Shown: positions 17,109 through 26,243, counted from the stretch's first letter. The stretch is DNA of 64,000 bases from Denitratisoma oestradiolicum (GCF_902813185.1 NZ_LR778301.1:2866001-2930000), one strand, 5' to 3'. Notes: generated by a model not told the origin, from the letters alone. Numbers and translations are program-made.

Positions 17109-19301
17109 ATGACACATCGGCCCCGGACCCTGCCGAAAACCCCGGGTGCTCCTCGGGGATATGCCCTGGTCCTGGTACTGACCCTCATCACCCTGGGCAT
17201 GCTCTATGCCGTAGTCAACCAGGGGGACCCCCGGCGCCTGGGCCTGGTTCGAGGGGACCGGACCCAGCGCGCCCTGGTCCAGGCCCGGGCGGCCCTGCTG
17301 GGTTACGCCACCACCTACCGGGACCAGCATCCCAAACAGGTCTTCGGTTACCTGCCCTGTCCGGACCTGGATGGGGACGGCTATGCCGAGGGCAGTTGCG
17401 GCCGGGCCGGAGAGGCAGTGGTGGGCCTGCTGCCCCACAAGACGCTACGCCTGCCGGAAGCCCTGGACGAGGCCAATGGCCGCCTCTGGTACATCGTCGC
17501 CGGTGGCTTCAAGAACAATCCTCCCACCACGCCGATGAACTGGGACACCCGGGGCGCCATCGCCCTCATGGACGGCCTGGGACATAGTCTCACCGACCCC
17601 GAGGATGCCGACGGTGGCGCAGCGGCGGTGCTGGTCGCCGCCAATGCACCACTCCCGACGCCCGTCTTTGGTAGCGCCGACGCGCCCTGCGGCAGCCTGC
17701 CCAGCACGGCCTGCGCCATCGTCGATGGCACCCTCCATGCTCAGCCCGGTGACGACGCCCATCCGGCCCGATGGCTGGCCCTGAAGCCCCGGGAAATCTT
17801 TGCCTCCATCACCCGGCGCCAGGACTTCTGGAACCTTCCAGAGGCTGTCCCCACCGGCCAGCTCAACACCCTGATCGACATGGCGCAAAAGGCCATCGAG
17901 ACCCGTATCGGCAACGATCTTGCCGCCAATACCCCGGCCGGCGCACCGGTCAGCGCCCGCCCCGCCCAGCAGGGAGCCTACGGGCAATACACCGGCAAAT
18001 GGATAGGCGAACCGCCGACCCTGGCGGCCCTGAAAGACGACAACTACACCGCCTACTGGAAGAACTGGAGCGACCAGTTCCGCTATGTCATCTGCAGCGA
18101 TCTGCGGCCCGCCACCCCTTGCCTCGCCATCGCCGGCCGGCAGTGCCGGGGCGCCCTGCTGTTCAGCGGCCGATCCGTAGACGGCGGGCCACGCCCCACC
18201 CGGCAGCAGCCCCCCGTCGCATCCACCAGCCGCAACGCCTATCTACCCAATTATTTTGAAAGCGACGGCGCCCTGCCCATGCTCGACAGCACCGCTATGA
18301 GCTTTGTCGGCGCCAGCCACTACGCCGCCGCCCGTCCCTCGGCCGACCTGGGCCGTTGTCTGGTGCCCGGCAGCTTCGTTTCCTCGGCCCGGGATATGGG
18401 CAGTGTCATTGTCCAGGTGTCCTCACCCGAATTACCGGAGGCTACCCTTCAGGTCGCTGCCGCTACGGCCACCCTGGGCAATGCCCTGTCCACCCAGAGC
18501 GGCAGCGGCTGCGTCTGGTATCCGACGGCCCTTCCTTTCCAGAGCCGGATGAGCGCCTATTTCCGTTTTCGCATCGACGATCCCGGTGAAGGCTTCGTCT
18601 TCGTCGTGGCCGACGCCGCCAATAACAGTCCCGCCGCCGGCACCCTCTGCGGCGACACCACGGGCGCCCACCTGGGCTACGCCGGCACAGGCATCGCGCC
18701 CCCAAAGTTCGGTCTGGAAATCGATACCCGTTCCGAGGCAGCCAGCAACGATCCGGCGGTGGATCACATGGCCTTCGTTTACTGGGGAAGCGCAGCGAGC
18801 AGCAACGACGACAACATCCACAACGCGGGGACCCTCGGCAGCGACATCGAGCCCATCAATCCCCGCAACCTGCTGGTCAGCCCTCCCGGCATCGCCACCG
18901 TCAAGAGTTCCGACAGCCACCTGCCCTATAGCGGCGCCCTGCCCCTGAGCACGGATATCCACGTTCGCATCGATGCCCGCAAGCACCGCGACGCCGCAGC
19001 AACCCTGACTCGCCTGAGCCTGAAAGCCTATGTGTCCACCGTATTCGGCGCGGAAGCCGCCACCGCCAGCTACCAGCCCACCTGCGGCGTGGACGCGTTC
19101 CGCAACCTGGCGCTCCCCCTCGACGAACTCTGCCTGCAAAAACCAACCATCGAACAGATCGACATCCCCTTGAGCGACGATGCCATCAATGGCGAAGCCC
19201 TGGCCCGGATCGTCGTTGGCTTCACCAATGGACAGAACGCCGCCAGCAGTGGCGGCAGGCAGTCCATCGCGATTCCCTTTTTCCTGTTCCACGGCCAATG
19301 A
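17109..19301 (+). CDS. Minor-pilin-like protein with lectin-like domain
   Basis: The 730-residue protein starts with a prepilin-like hydrophobic helix (GYALVLVLTLITLGM, residues 17-31) that lacks the usual Glu at +5. The segment after it (ALLGYATTY, then GYLPCPDLDGDG and a Cys) has a counterpart in the prepilin encoded at 19478. Residues of about 477-650 look like a concanavalin/L-type lectin fold, with FRFRIDDPGEGFVFVVADA, FGLEIDTR and DHMAFVYWG. This fits a large tip adhesin or MshQ-like surface protein carried on the pilus. It follows the previous gene by 3 bp. Carbohydrate binding is inferred from the lectin-like signature. Confidence 0.65.
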   Translation: MTHRPRTLPKTPGAPRGYALVLVLTLITLGMLYAVVNQGDPRRLGLVRGDRTQRALVQARAALLGYATTYRDQHPKQVFGYLPCPDLDGDGYAEGSCGRAGEAVVGLLPHKTLRLPEALDEANGRLWYIVAGGFKNNPPTTPMNWDTRGAIALMDGLGHSLTDPEDADGGAAAVLVAANAPLPTPVFGSADAPCGSLPSTACAIVDGTLHAQPGDDAHPARWLALKPREIFASITRRQDFWNLPEAVPTGQLNTLIDMAQKAIETRIGNDLAANTPAGAPVSARPAQQGAYGQYTGKWIGEPPTLAALKDDNYTAYWKNWSDQFRYVICSDLRPATPCLAIAGRQCRGALLFSGRSVDGGPRPTRQQPPVASTSRNAYLPNYFESDGALPMLDSTAMSFVGASHYAAARPSADLGRCLVPGSFVSSARDMGSVIVQVSSPELPEATLQVAAATATLGNALSTQSGSGCVWYPTALPFQSRMSAYFRFRIDDPGEGFVFVVADAANNSPAAGTLCGDTTGAHLGYAGTGIAPPKFGLEIDTRSEAASNDPAVDHMAFVYWGSAASSNDDNIHNAGTLGSDIEPINPRNLLVSPPGIATVKSSDSHLPYSGALPLSTDIHVRIDARKHRDAAATLTRLSLKAYVSTVFGAEAATASYQPTCGVDAFRNLALPLDELCLQKPTIEQIDIPLSDDAINGEALARIVVGFTNGQNAASSGGRQSIAIPFFLFHGQ

Positions 19302-19371
19302 GACGCCCCGCACGGCCGCCCGAAGGGGCGCAAGTCAGTATCCGGAGCCGCGGAGCGGCGAACCGTCGTCA

Positions 19372-19470
19372 CCCCCTCCCCCGGGGAGGGGGCCGGGGGG
19401 AGGGTTCTCCAGTTCCCCAAGGGGTTCGCTCCGCGAACCCCCTCCCCCGGGGAGGGGGCCGGGGGGAGGG
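19372..19470. repeat. Two exact 33-bp GC-rich palindromic repeats flanking a hairpin
   Basis: The same 33 bases occur at 19372-19404 and 19438-19470. Each contains CCCCTCCCC/GGGGAGGGG. Between them GGGGTTCGC and GCGAACCCC (19421-19441) form a second hairpin. Related CCCCCTTCC/GGAAGGGGG elements occur in hrpA. The right copy ends in GGGAGGG seven bases before the next ATG, so it supplies that gene's ribosome-binding site. Confidence 0.9.
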
Positions 19471-19477
19471 TAGTCCG

Positions 19478-20341
19478 ATGAATCCCCCGGCCCTGGCCCC
19501 CCGAGGCTTCACCCTCACCGAGCTGGCGGTGGTTCTGGTCATCGTCAGCCTGCTGCTTGGGAGTCTGCTGCTGCCTCTGGGCATACAGCAGGATGCCCGT
19601 GCCCAGCGGGAGACGGCCCAGGCCATGGAGACCGCGGGCGAGGCCCTGATCGGTTTCGCCCTGGTCCAGAGCCGGCTGCCCTGCCCAGACAGCGATCGGG
19701 ACGGTCTGGAAAACTGCGACGCCACGGCAGTGGACGCAGTCGGCGTTCCATCCAGCGGACTATGCACCCGTAGCGTGGGTCGCTGCGTCGGCGGCGCCTG
19801 CGAAGGGGGACTGCCCTTCGCCACCCTGGGACTGCCCGCTGCTGACAGTTGGAGCAGCCGCTACCGCTACCGGGTCAGCTCACCCTTTATCGTCCAGACC
19901 ATTACGGTTCATGAAGGTGTCTGCGGTGACGGCCCAATAGTAAGCACCCACGCCGGCATCAACCTGTCGGCCAGCGGCGACATCACCCTCAGAACCCGGG
20001 GCGATGATCCGGCGACCACCGGAACCGTGGAGTCCAGGACGCTGATCAATATGGCCAGCCAGGTGCCGGCCGTGATCATTTCCGCCGGCAAGAACCGCTA
20101 CGGCGGGATCAGTGCCGACGGGAGCCGCCAGGCCCCGGCGCCGCCCCCCGAGAACAGCGACGAAACCACCAATGCCAGCATCGGCAACATCAAGATCGTC
20201 AGAACCATTCCCGCCCCGGACACCAGGGGCTGCGACGACGGCAACGAGGCCCGGCCCCCTTGTGAATTCGACGATGTCGTCGTCTGGCTATCCCAGCACG
20301 TGCTCTTCAACCGCCTGATCGCCGCCGGACGGCTGCCCTGA
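19478..20341 (+). CDS. Prepilin-like protein of the pilus cluster
   Basis: The 287-residue protein has a class III-type prepilin leader, APRG before FTLTELAVVLVIVS, with the conserved Glu5, so it should be cut by a prepilin peptidase (not encoded in the window). The rest is periplasmic, with several Cys (PCPDSDRDGLENC). The ATG at 19478 is chosen because upstream codons in this frame are the GC-rich repeat; the repeat supplies GGAGGG as the ribosome site. It is probably a minor pilin. Confidence 0.8.
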   Translation: MNPPALAPRGFTLTELAVVLVIVSLLLGSLLLPLGIQQDARAQRETAQAMETAGEALIGFALVQSRLPCPDSDRDGLENCDATAVDAVGVPSSGLCTRSVGRCVGGACEGGLPFATLGLPAADSWSSRYRYRVSSPFIVQTITVHEGVCGDGPIVSTHAGINLSASGDITLRTRGDDPATTGTVESRTLINMASQVPAVIISAGKNRYGGISADGSRQAPAPPPENSDETTNASIGNIKIVRTIPAPDTRGCDDGNEARPPCEFDDVVVWLSQHVLFNRLIAAGRLP

Positions 20342-20380
20342 CGCTCATGGAAGCAGGCGCCACCCTTGATGTTGAAACCC

Positions 20381-20475
20381 GTCATTCCGGCGCAGGCCGG
20401 AATCCAGTGGGCCATCGATCTGGACCCCGGCCCCGGATCAGGTCCGGGGTGACGTTCCTGCGCCGGGGTGACGAG
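20381..20475. repeat. Dispersed-type intergenic palindromic repeat
   Basis: ATTCCGGC and GCCGGAAT (20384-20403) form a stem, followed by ACCCCGG and CCGGGGT pairs up to about 20470. The pattern, GTCATTCCGGC then GGAATCCAGT and CGGGGTGACG, is a repeat type widespread between genes in proteobacteria. It separates the two prepilin genes. Confidence 0.75.
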
Positions 20476-20559
20476 GGGGGTGATTGTGATGTTTCACAAG
20501 ATTGTTCAGCGTTTCACGCTAATCCCGCCTGTTCATCCAAGCCTGCAAAGGAGATAAAG

Positions 20560-21243
20560 ATGCCGCGTAAGCAAGACGGATACACCCTGATCGAGATCGC
20601 CATCGTCCTGATCATCATCGGCCTCCTCCTGGGTGGTGTGCTGAAGGGCCAGGAATTGATCACCCAGGCCAAAATCAGGAACATCATCAACGACCTCAAC
20701 GGTGTCACCACAGCCATCCAGACCTATCAGGACCGCTACCGCGCCCTCCCCGGCGATGATCCTGCCGCCGCCGGACGCTGGCAGGACAGCGGGGGCAACA
20801 CGCTGACCACCGTCGCCACAAATCCCGGAGATGGCCGCTTCGACGGCGCTTACGGCGACAACACTGCCGGCGCTCCCGGTGCGGCCCAGGAAACCCTGCT
20901 GTTCTGGCAGCATCTGCGCCTGGCCGGCTTCATCCCCGGCCCCGCCTCGGGCCCCGGCAGCGGCAACCCTCCCGCCAATGCGGCGGGGGGCCTGACCGGC
21001 ATCCAGACCCGGGGCATGGGCTTCAACGGCAACATCGTCTGCCTCTCCAATCTTCCGGACAAGGTCGCCATCGCCGTGGACGGCGCCCTGGACGACGGCA
21101 ATGCCCTGATCGGCCAAATCCGGGCCAAGCACCAGACAGGCCCCAGTCCGATCGAGGACCCAGTCTCGAACACAGCGCCAGGGACCACCGATGCCTACGT
21201 GGAGACCGGCAACAACCAGTACCTGCTGTGCAAGAGCCTGTGA
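20560..21243 (+). CDS. Prepilin, likely pilus subunit
   Basis: The 227-residue protein has the leader MPRKQDG followed by YTLIEIAIVLIIIGLLLGG, a type IV prepilin N-terminus with Glu5 and a long hydrophobic helix. The periplasmic part contains TYQDRYRALPGDDP, common in pseudopilin-like proteins. AAAGGAG lies upstream of the ATG at 20560; the frame upstream of it is repeat DNA. It is the last gene of the cluster and could be the major pilin or a pseudopilin. Confidence 0.8.
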   Translation: MPRKQDGYTLIEIAIVLIIIGLLLGGVLKGQELITQAKIRNIINDLNGVTTAIQTYQDRYRALPGDDPAAAGRWQDSGGNTLTTVATNPGDGRFDGAYGDNTAGAPGAAQETLLFWQHLRLAGFIPGPASGPGSGNPPANAAGGLTGIQTRGMGFNGNIVCLSNLPDKVAIAVDGALDDGNALIGQIRAKHQTGPSPIEDPVSNTAPGTTDAYVETGNNQYLLCKSL

Positions 21244-21258
21244 CCCGGCGAGGACCCA

Positions 21259-23235
21259 CTATTCCTGCGCGCCCCGCAGCAGGAGTTCCTCCCCGGCGGC
21301 CAGGGCGGCCTGGGTACCCAGCAATACAACCACATCGTCTGCGGTCAGGGGAGCGGCCGTCATGTCATTGCGGGCCCGGCCCTGGCCCCGCCGGCGTATC
21401 GCCGACACCGTGCAGCCGCATTCGTCCAGGGCCAGTTGATCCAACGTCAGGCCGATGGCATGGGCGCCCTCACCCAGGGTCACCGCATGAAGACGGGGCA
21501 AGCCGGCCTCGTCCTCGGCGTCGCTGCTATCGCCGACGCCATGAAAGAAGCCCCGCAACAGGCCGTAGTGATGCTCCCGCAGCTCCCTGAGCCGGCGCAA
21601 TACCTTGGACATCGGCACCCCCAGCAGGGCCAGGGCATGGGTGGCCAGCATCACGCTGGACTCCAGGGCCTCGGGTATGACCTCGGTGGCGCCGGCCTCG
21701 GTCAGCCGTTCCACATCCTGCTCCTCCGCAGCCCGCACCACCACGGGCAGGTCCGGGCGCAGGGCGCGAACATGGTGCAGCACCCGCAAGGCCGCCGCCC
21801 GGTCGGCGAAGGTGATCACCAGCACATGGGCACGGACGATGCCCGCCGCCACCAGGGTCTCGCGCCGGGTGCAGTCGCCGTAGCTCACCGGTTCGCCGGC
21901 GGCGGCAGCCTCTCTCACCCGCTCCGGGTCCAGGTCCAGGGCCATCAGGGAAAAACCTTCCGGCTCCAGAATGCGGGCCAGGTGCTGGCCGGTGCGACCA
22001 TAGCCGCAAAGGATCACATGCTTTTCCGCGCCCATTGAACGGGCGGCGATCTGGGTCAGCTGCATGGAACGCAACAGCCACTCCGACGCCACGAAGCGCA
22101 ACACAATACGATCGGAAAAATGCACCAGCAGAGGCGCCAGCATCAGGGACAACACCAGGGTCGTCAGCACCACCTGCTCCACCTGGGGCGACAGCAGGCC
22201 CCGGGCCTGGACCAGCAGCACGAAGCCAAATTCGCCGCCGGCGCAGAGCCACAGGCCGCTGCGCAGGGCGGAGCCCGGCGTGGTGCCGAAGAGTCGTGAC
22301 AAGCCGCCCACCAGCACCAGCTTGCCCCCCAGCAGCAGGACCAGGCTGCCCAGCACCCAGGGCAGATGAGCCAGCACCGCCGCCAGATCCAGGAACATGC
22401 CGATGGTGATGAAGAACAGCCCCATCAGCACATCCCGGAAGGGCTTGATGTCCTCTTCCACCTGGTAGCGGTATTCAGTCTCGGCAATCAACATGCCGGC
22501 AACAAAGGCCCCCAGGGCCAGGGACAGCCCCGCCAGTTCGGTCAGCCAGGCCAGGCCCAGGGTAAACAGCAGCACGTTCAGCACAAAAAGCTCGGAGGAC
22601 TTGCGCCTTGCCACCAGGAAGAACCAGCCCCGGGTCAGTCGCTGGCCCAGGAAGATCACCACCACCAGCACCAGGGCGGCCTTGAGCAGGGCCAGGCCCA
22701 CGGTTTCAGCCATCAGGCCCGCCGGCTGGGACAGGGCCGGTACCATGATCAGCAGGGGCACCACGGCGATATCCTGGAACAGCAGCACCCCGATCACCTC
22801 CCGGCCATGGCGGGAATCCAGCTCCAGGCGTTCGGCCAGAAGCCGGGACAAGACTGCCGTGGAGGACATGGCCAGCACTCCCCCCAGGGCGAAGCCCGTG
22901 CCCCAGCCCAGCCCCAGCAGCACCGCCCCCCCCATGACCACGGCCAGGGTCGCCAGCACCTGGGCCAGACCCAGGCCGAAAACGATGCGTCGCATGCTGT
23001 ACAGGCGCGGCAGGGAGAACTCCAGGCCGATGGAGAACATCAGGAACACCACCCCGAATTCCGCCAGATGCCCGGCCAAGGCAGGGTCCGGCACCAGGTC
23101 CAGGGCATGGGGGCCGATCGCCACCCCCACCATCAGATAGCCCAGGACCGGCGGCAGATTGAAGGAACGGAACAGGGTCACCACCAGCACGGCAGCGGCC
23201 AGCAGCAGCAGGATGATTTGCAAAGCAGAGGTCAT
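21259..23235 (-). CDS. CPA2-family monovalent cation:proton antiporter with TrkA domains
   Basis: The 658-residue inner-membrane protein has about 12 hydrophobic segments in residues 1-380 and a Kef/Na-H exchanger signature (FLMFSIGLEFSLPRL, VLLFQDIAVVPLL). A cytoplasmic TrkA-N Rossmann domain begins with GYGRTGQHLA near residue 408, and a TrkA-C-like domain lies at the end. It should exchange K+ or Na+ for protons under nucleotide or thiol control, like KefB/KefC/YbaL. It is convergent with the pilus cluster and divergent from kdsD, with 61 bp between starts. Confidence 0.88.
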   Translation of the reverse strand: MTSALQIILLLLAAAVLVVTLFRSFNLPPVLGYLMVGVAIGPHALDLVPDPALAGHLAEFGVVFLMFSIGLEFSLPRLYSMRRIVFGLGLAQVLATLAVVMGGAVLLGLGWGTGFALGGVLAMSSTAVLSRLLAERLELDSRHGREVIGVLLFQDIAVVPLLIMVPALSQPAGLMAETVGLALLKAALVLVVVIFLGQRLTRGWFFLVARRKSSELFVLNVLLFTLGLAWLTELAGLSLALGAFVAGMLIAETEYRYQVEEDIKPFRDVLMGLFFITIGMFLDLAAVLAHLPWVLGSLVLLLGGKLVLVGGLSRLFGTTPGSALRSGLWLCAGGEFGFVLLVQARGLLSPQVEQVVLTTLVLSLMLAPLLVHFSDRIVLRFVASEWLLRSMQLTQIAARSMGAEKHVILCGYGRTGQHLARILEPEGFSLMALDLDPERVREAAAAGEPVSYGDCTRRETLVAAGIVRAHVLVITFADRAAALRVLHHVRALRPDLPVVVRAAEEQDVERLTEAGATEVIPEALESSVMLATHALALLGVPMSKVLRRLRELREHHYGLLRGFFHGVGDSSDAEDEAGLPRLHAVTLGEGAHAIGLTLDQLALDECGCTVSAIRRRGQGRARNDMTAAPLTADDVVVLLGTQAALAAGEELLLRGAQE

Positions 23236-23296
23236 GGGTGCCGATGGGGCCCGGGGGCCTGGTTATAATCCGCCTCAATCATAACCGGCCCCCGCC

Positions 23297-24280
23297 ATGA
23301 CCCCAACGATTTCCAACGAGCATACCCTCGCCCTGGCCCGGCGCGTCCTGGGCATCGAGGCCGAGGCGGTGCAGACCCTGGCGGGACGCCTCGATGGCGC
23401 GTTCATCGAGGCGGTGCAATTGATCCTCTCCTGCCATGGCCGGGTCATCGTCAGCGGCATCGGCAAGTCGGGACACATCGCCCGCAAGATCGCCTCCACC
23501 ATGGCCAGCACCGGCACCCCGGCCTACTTCGTCCATGCCGCCGAGGCCGTCCACGGCGACCTGGGCATGATCACCCGGGAGGACGTGCTGATCGCTCTTT
23601 CCAATTCCGGCGAAGGCGATGAATTGCTCACCGTCGTTCCCCTGGTCAAGCGCCAGGGCGGGCGACTCATCGCCATCACCGGCAACGCGGCATCCTCCCT
23701 GGCCCAGGAAGCGGACGTACATCTGGATGCGGGAGTGAGGGAAGAAGCCTGCCCCCTCAACCTGGCGCCCACCGCCAGCACCACGGCGGCCCTGGCCCTG
23801 GGCGACGCCCTGGCCGTGGCCCTGCTGGATGCCCGGGGCTTCGGCGCCGAGGACTTCGCCCGCTCCCATCCCGGTGGCGCCCTGGGGCGCAAGCTGCTCA
23901 CCCACGTGGCCGATGTGATGCGACCCCTGGCCGAGATCCCCCGTGCCGACGAGGACACCCTGATCCCCGCGGCCCTGCTCGCCATGTCCCGGGGCAAGAT
24001 GGGCCTGATCACCGTTCTGGATGGCGACAACAGATTGCAGGGAGTGTTCACCGACGGCGACCTGCGCCGCGCCCTGGAGCGGCTGGGCGACCTGCGCACC
24101 GTCAGCGTCGGCGAACTGATGACCCGCCGGCCCCGCACCATCGGCGCCAACCGCCTGGCGGTGGAAGCCGTGGAGATGATGGAGTTGCACAAGATCAACC
24201 AACTACTGGTGGTGGATGACGCCGGCCGGCTCGAAGGCGCCCTCAACATGCACGACCTGTTCCGGGCCAAGGTGATCTGA
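23297..24280 (+). CDS. kdsD: Arabinose-5-phosphate isomerase
   Basis: The 327-residue enzyme converts ribulose-5-phosphate to arabinose-5-phosphate, the first step to Kdo for lipopolysaccharide. A SIS sugar-isomerase domain lies at about 40-175 (GIGKSGHIARKIASTMASTGTPAYFVH is its core), followed by two CBS domains (about 205-325). Length and domain order match KdsD/GutQ; the context picks KdsD. The stop overlaps kdsC (TGATG), giving a kdsD-kdsC-lptC-lptA operon. Confidence 0.95.
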   Translation: MTPTISNEHTLALARRVLGIEAEAVQTLAGRLDGAFIEAVQLILSCHGRVIVSGIGKSGHIARKIASTMASTGTPAYFVHAAEAVHGDLGMITREDVLIALSNSGEGDELLTVVPLVKRQGGRLIAITGNAASSLAQEADVHLDAGVREEACPLNLAPTASTTAALALGDALAVALLDARGFGAEDFARSHPGGALGRKLLTHVADVMRPLAEIPRADEDTLIPAALLAMSRGKMGLITVLDGDNRLQGVFTDGDLRRALERLGDLRTVSVGELMTRRPRTIGANRLAVEAVEMMELHKINQLLVVDDAGRLEGALNMHDLFRAKVI

Positions 24281-24801
24281 TGGATGCCAAAGCCAAGGCC
24301 AGCCGCATCCGGTTGATGGGTTTCGACGTGGATGGCGTGCTGACCGACGGCAGCCTCTACTTCACCAGCCAGGGCGACGAGATGAAGGCCTTTTCCAGCC
24401 TGGACGGCCATGGCCTGAAGATGCTGGCCAGCAGCGGCATCAAGCTGGCCATCATCACTGGCCGCAACTCCCGTGCCGTGGAACTGCGGGCCCGCAACCT
24501 GGGCATCGACCTGCTGCTGCAAGGCGTCGAGGACAAGCGCGGCGCCATGGCCGAACTGCTGGCCGGGCAGCAACTGGACTTCTCCCAAGCGGGCTACATG
24601 GGCGACGACGTGGTGGACCTGCCGCTGCTGCGGGCCTGCGGGTTTTCCGCCAGCGTGGCCGACGGCCATCCCTTTGTTCAGCGCCATGTGGACTTCGTCA
24701 GCAGCAAGCCCGGCGGGCACGGCGCCGTTCGGGAAGTCTGCGAATTCATCCTTGAGGCCCAGGGCCGCCTCAGTGATCTGCTCGAAGGCTATCTGCGATG
24801 A
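24280..24801 (+). CDS. kdsC: Kdo-8-phosphate phosphatase
   Basis: The 173-residue HAD-family phosphatase releases Kdo from Kdo-8-phosphate. The nucleophile motif FDVDGVLTDG lies near residues 15-24, and the later YMGDDVVDLPLL motif supplies the magnesium-binding acidic residues. It is a short type without a large cap domain, as in KdsC. The start overlaps kdsD and the stop overlaps lptC (ATGA). Confidence 0.95.
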   Translation: MDAKAKASRIRLMGFDVDGVLTDGSLYFTSQGDEMKAFSSLDGHGLKMLASSGIKLAIITGRNSRAVELRARNLGIDLLLQGVEDKRGAMAELLAGQQLDFSQAGYMGDDVVDLPLLRACGFSASVADGHPFVQRHVDFVSSKPGGHGAVREVCEFILEAQGRLSDLLEGYLR

Positions 24802-25373
24802 GAAGCTCGGGCGCGGCCCTGTTTCCCATCGCCCTCCTGGCCGCCCTGGCCGGACTGACCTTCTGGCTGTCCAGTGCCACCAACGACAACGATCCGAAGC
24901 GTCGCGCCAAGGAGCGCCACGATCCCGACTTCACGGTGGAGAACTTCACCGTCGAGCGCTTCGATGATCAGGGCACGAAAACTCAGACCCTGAAGGCCCG
25001 CCAGATGAATCACTTTCCAGATGACGAAAGCACCGAGGTCACGTTTCCCGAACTGACCTATTTCACCGGCGACCGCCCCACCCAGATCGACGCCCGAAGC
25101 GCCTGGCTCAACAAGGACGGCAAGGAAGTCCGCCTCAAGGGCAATGTCCGCCTGGTCAAGGCCGCAGGCGCCGGCCATCCTCAGACCGTGCTGCAAACCG
25201 AGGCCCTGACCGTGTTTCCCGAGGAGGAACTGGCCCGGGGCAACACGCCGGTCACTTTGCGCCAGGGAGGCTCGGTAGTATCCGGAGACCGCATCGAATA
25301 CCGGGGCAAGGAAAACCTGGCCATCCTGGAAGGCCGTGCCCGGGGAACCTTTCCGAGAGTCCAAAAACAATGA
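24798..25373 (+). CDS. lptC: LPS export protein LptC
   Basis: The 191-residue protein has a single N-terminal membrane anchor (about residues 7-25) and a periplasmic beta-jellyroll with the LptC pattern (VENFTVERFDDQG, LNKDGKEVRLKGNVRL). It passes lipopolysaccharide from the inner-membrane transporter to LptA. It overlaps both neighbours by 4 bp. Confidence 0.92.
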   Translation: MRSSGAALFPIALLAALAGLTFWLSSATNDNDPKRRAKERHDPDFTVENFTVERFDDQGTKTQTLKARQMNHFPDDESTEVTFPELTYFTGDRPTQIDARSAWLNKDGKEVRLKGNVRLVKAAGAGHPQTVLQTEALTVFPEEELARGNTPVTLRQGGSVVSGDRIEYRGKENLAILEGRARGTFPRVQKQ

Positions 25374-25957
25374 TCCACCACATTTCCATCGTACTGGCCG
25401 GCCTGCTTTTGCTGCCGGCGCTTCCCGCCCTGGCGGAACGGGCCGACCGCAACCAGCCCGTCAATCTTGAAGCCGACCGCATCACCGCCGATGACGCCCG
25501 CAAGATTCATGTCTTCGAGGGCAAGGTAGTCCTGACCCAGGGCACCCTGACCATCCGTGCCGACAAGCTGGTCGTCTCCCAGGACGCCGAGGGCTACCAG
25601 AAAGGCATCGCCACCGGTGGCCCCAATGGCCTGGCCCATTTCCGACAGAAACGCGAGGGCCGCGCCGAGTACATCGAAGGGGAGGCTGAACGCATCGAGC
25701 ACGACGCAAAATCAGAGAAGTCCGAATTTTTCCTGCACGCCAGGGTCCGCAGCGGCTCGGACGAAGTACGGGGCCAGTATGTAATCTACGATGCCCGTTC
25801 GGAAACCTACCTGGTCAGCAATGGCCCAGGGGGAAGCACCCTGCCATCAACACGAAAACAGCCCGCTCCCGAACGGGTACGGGCCGTGATCCATCCCAAG
25901 AACCGCGAAGAAAGTTCGCCCTCCGCACCAGTGGCTGCCCCCAACCCCGCCAATTAA
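25370..25957 (+). CDS. lptA: LPS transport periplasmic protein LptA
   Basis: The 195-residue protein has a cleavable signal peptide (to about residue 22, ALPALA) and an OstA/LptA beta-jellyroll (INLEAD-like VNLEADRITADDA, VFEGKVVLTQGTLTI). It forms the periplasmic bridge for lipopolysaccharide. It is last in the operon. In most proteobacteria lptB follows, but here a terminator and a phasin gene do. Confidence 0.93.
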   Translation: MIHHISIVLAGLLLLPALPALAERADRNQPVNLEADRITADDARKIHVFEGKVVLTQGTLTIRADKLVVSQDAEGYQKGIATGGPNGLAHFRQKREGRAEYIEGEAERIEHDAKSEKSEFFLHARVRSGSDEVRGQYVIYDARSETYLVSNGPGGSTLPSTRKQPAPERVRAVIHPKNREESSPSAPVAAPNPAN

Positions 25958-25978
25958 TAACGTCGGATCGCCAAGACA

Positions 25979-26003
25979 AGCCGCCATCTGGCGGCTTTTT
26001 TGT
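25979..26003 (+). terminator. Terminator after lptA
   Basis: AGCCGCC (25979-25985) and GGCGGCT (25990-25996) form a stem with a 4-base loop, followed by a run of T. It closes the kdsD-lptA operon. Confidence 0.9.
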
Positions 26004-26114
26004 TTGCACTGCCACAATCAGGCCTTCCGGAGGGGTACAATCCCTCAAAATATATATGTAACTTATTGTTATTCATAAATAAAAAAATATATGGTGCGAA
26101 GCACAAAAAAGTTC

Positions 26115-26142
26115 TTGACAAGGGATTCGACATCCCTATAAT
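26115..26142 (+). promoter_or_regulatory. Consensus sigma70 promoter of the phasin gene with palindromic spacer
   Basis: TTGACA (26115-26120) and TATAAT (26137-26142) are perfect -35 and -10 hexamers with a 16-bp spacer. The spacer contains AGGGAT and ATCCCT around five bases, the last base overlapping the -10. That is a likely operator for a repressor, perhaps a PHB-responsive one, though that identity is inference. An AT-rich stretch (26045-26100) lies upstream. Confidence 0.85.
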
Positions 26143-26243
26143 TCGACACATACCGCAGTGCAACATCGCGGCGTTGGAAGTGGGTGACCACGAGCCCTTT
26201 TGAAGTTCAACCTGAACCGACAGATTCCTGACAGGAGAGCATC

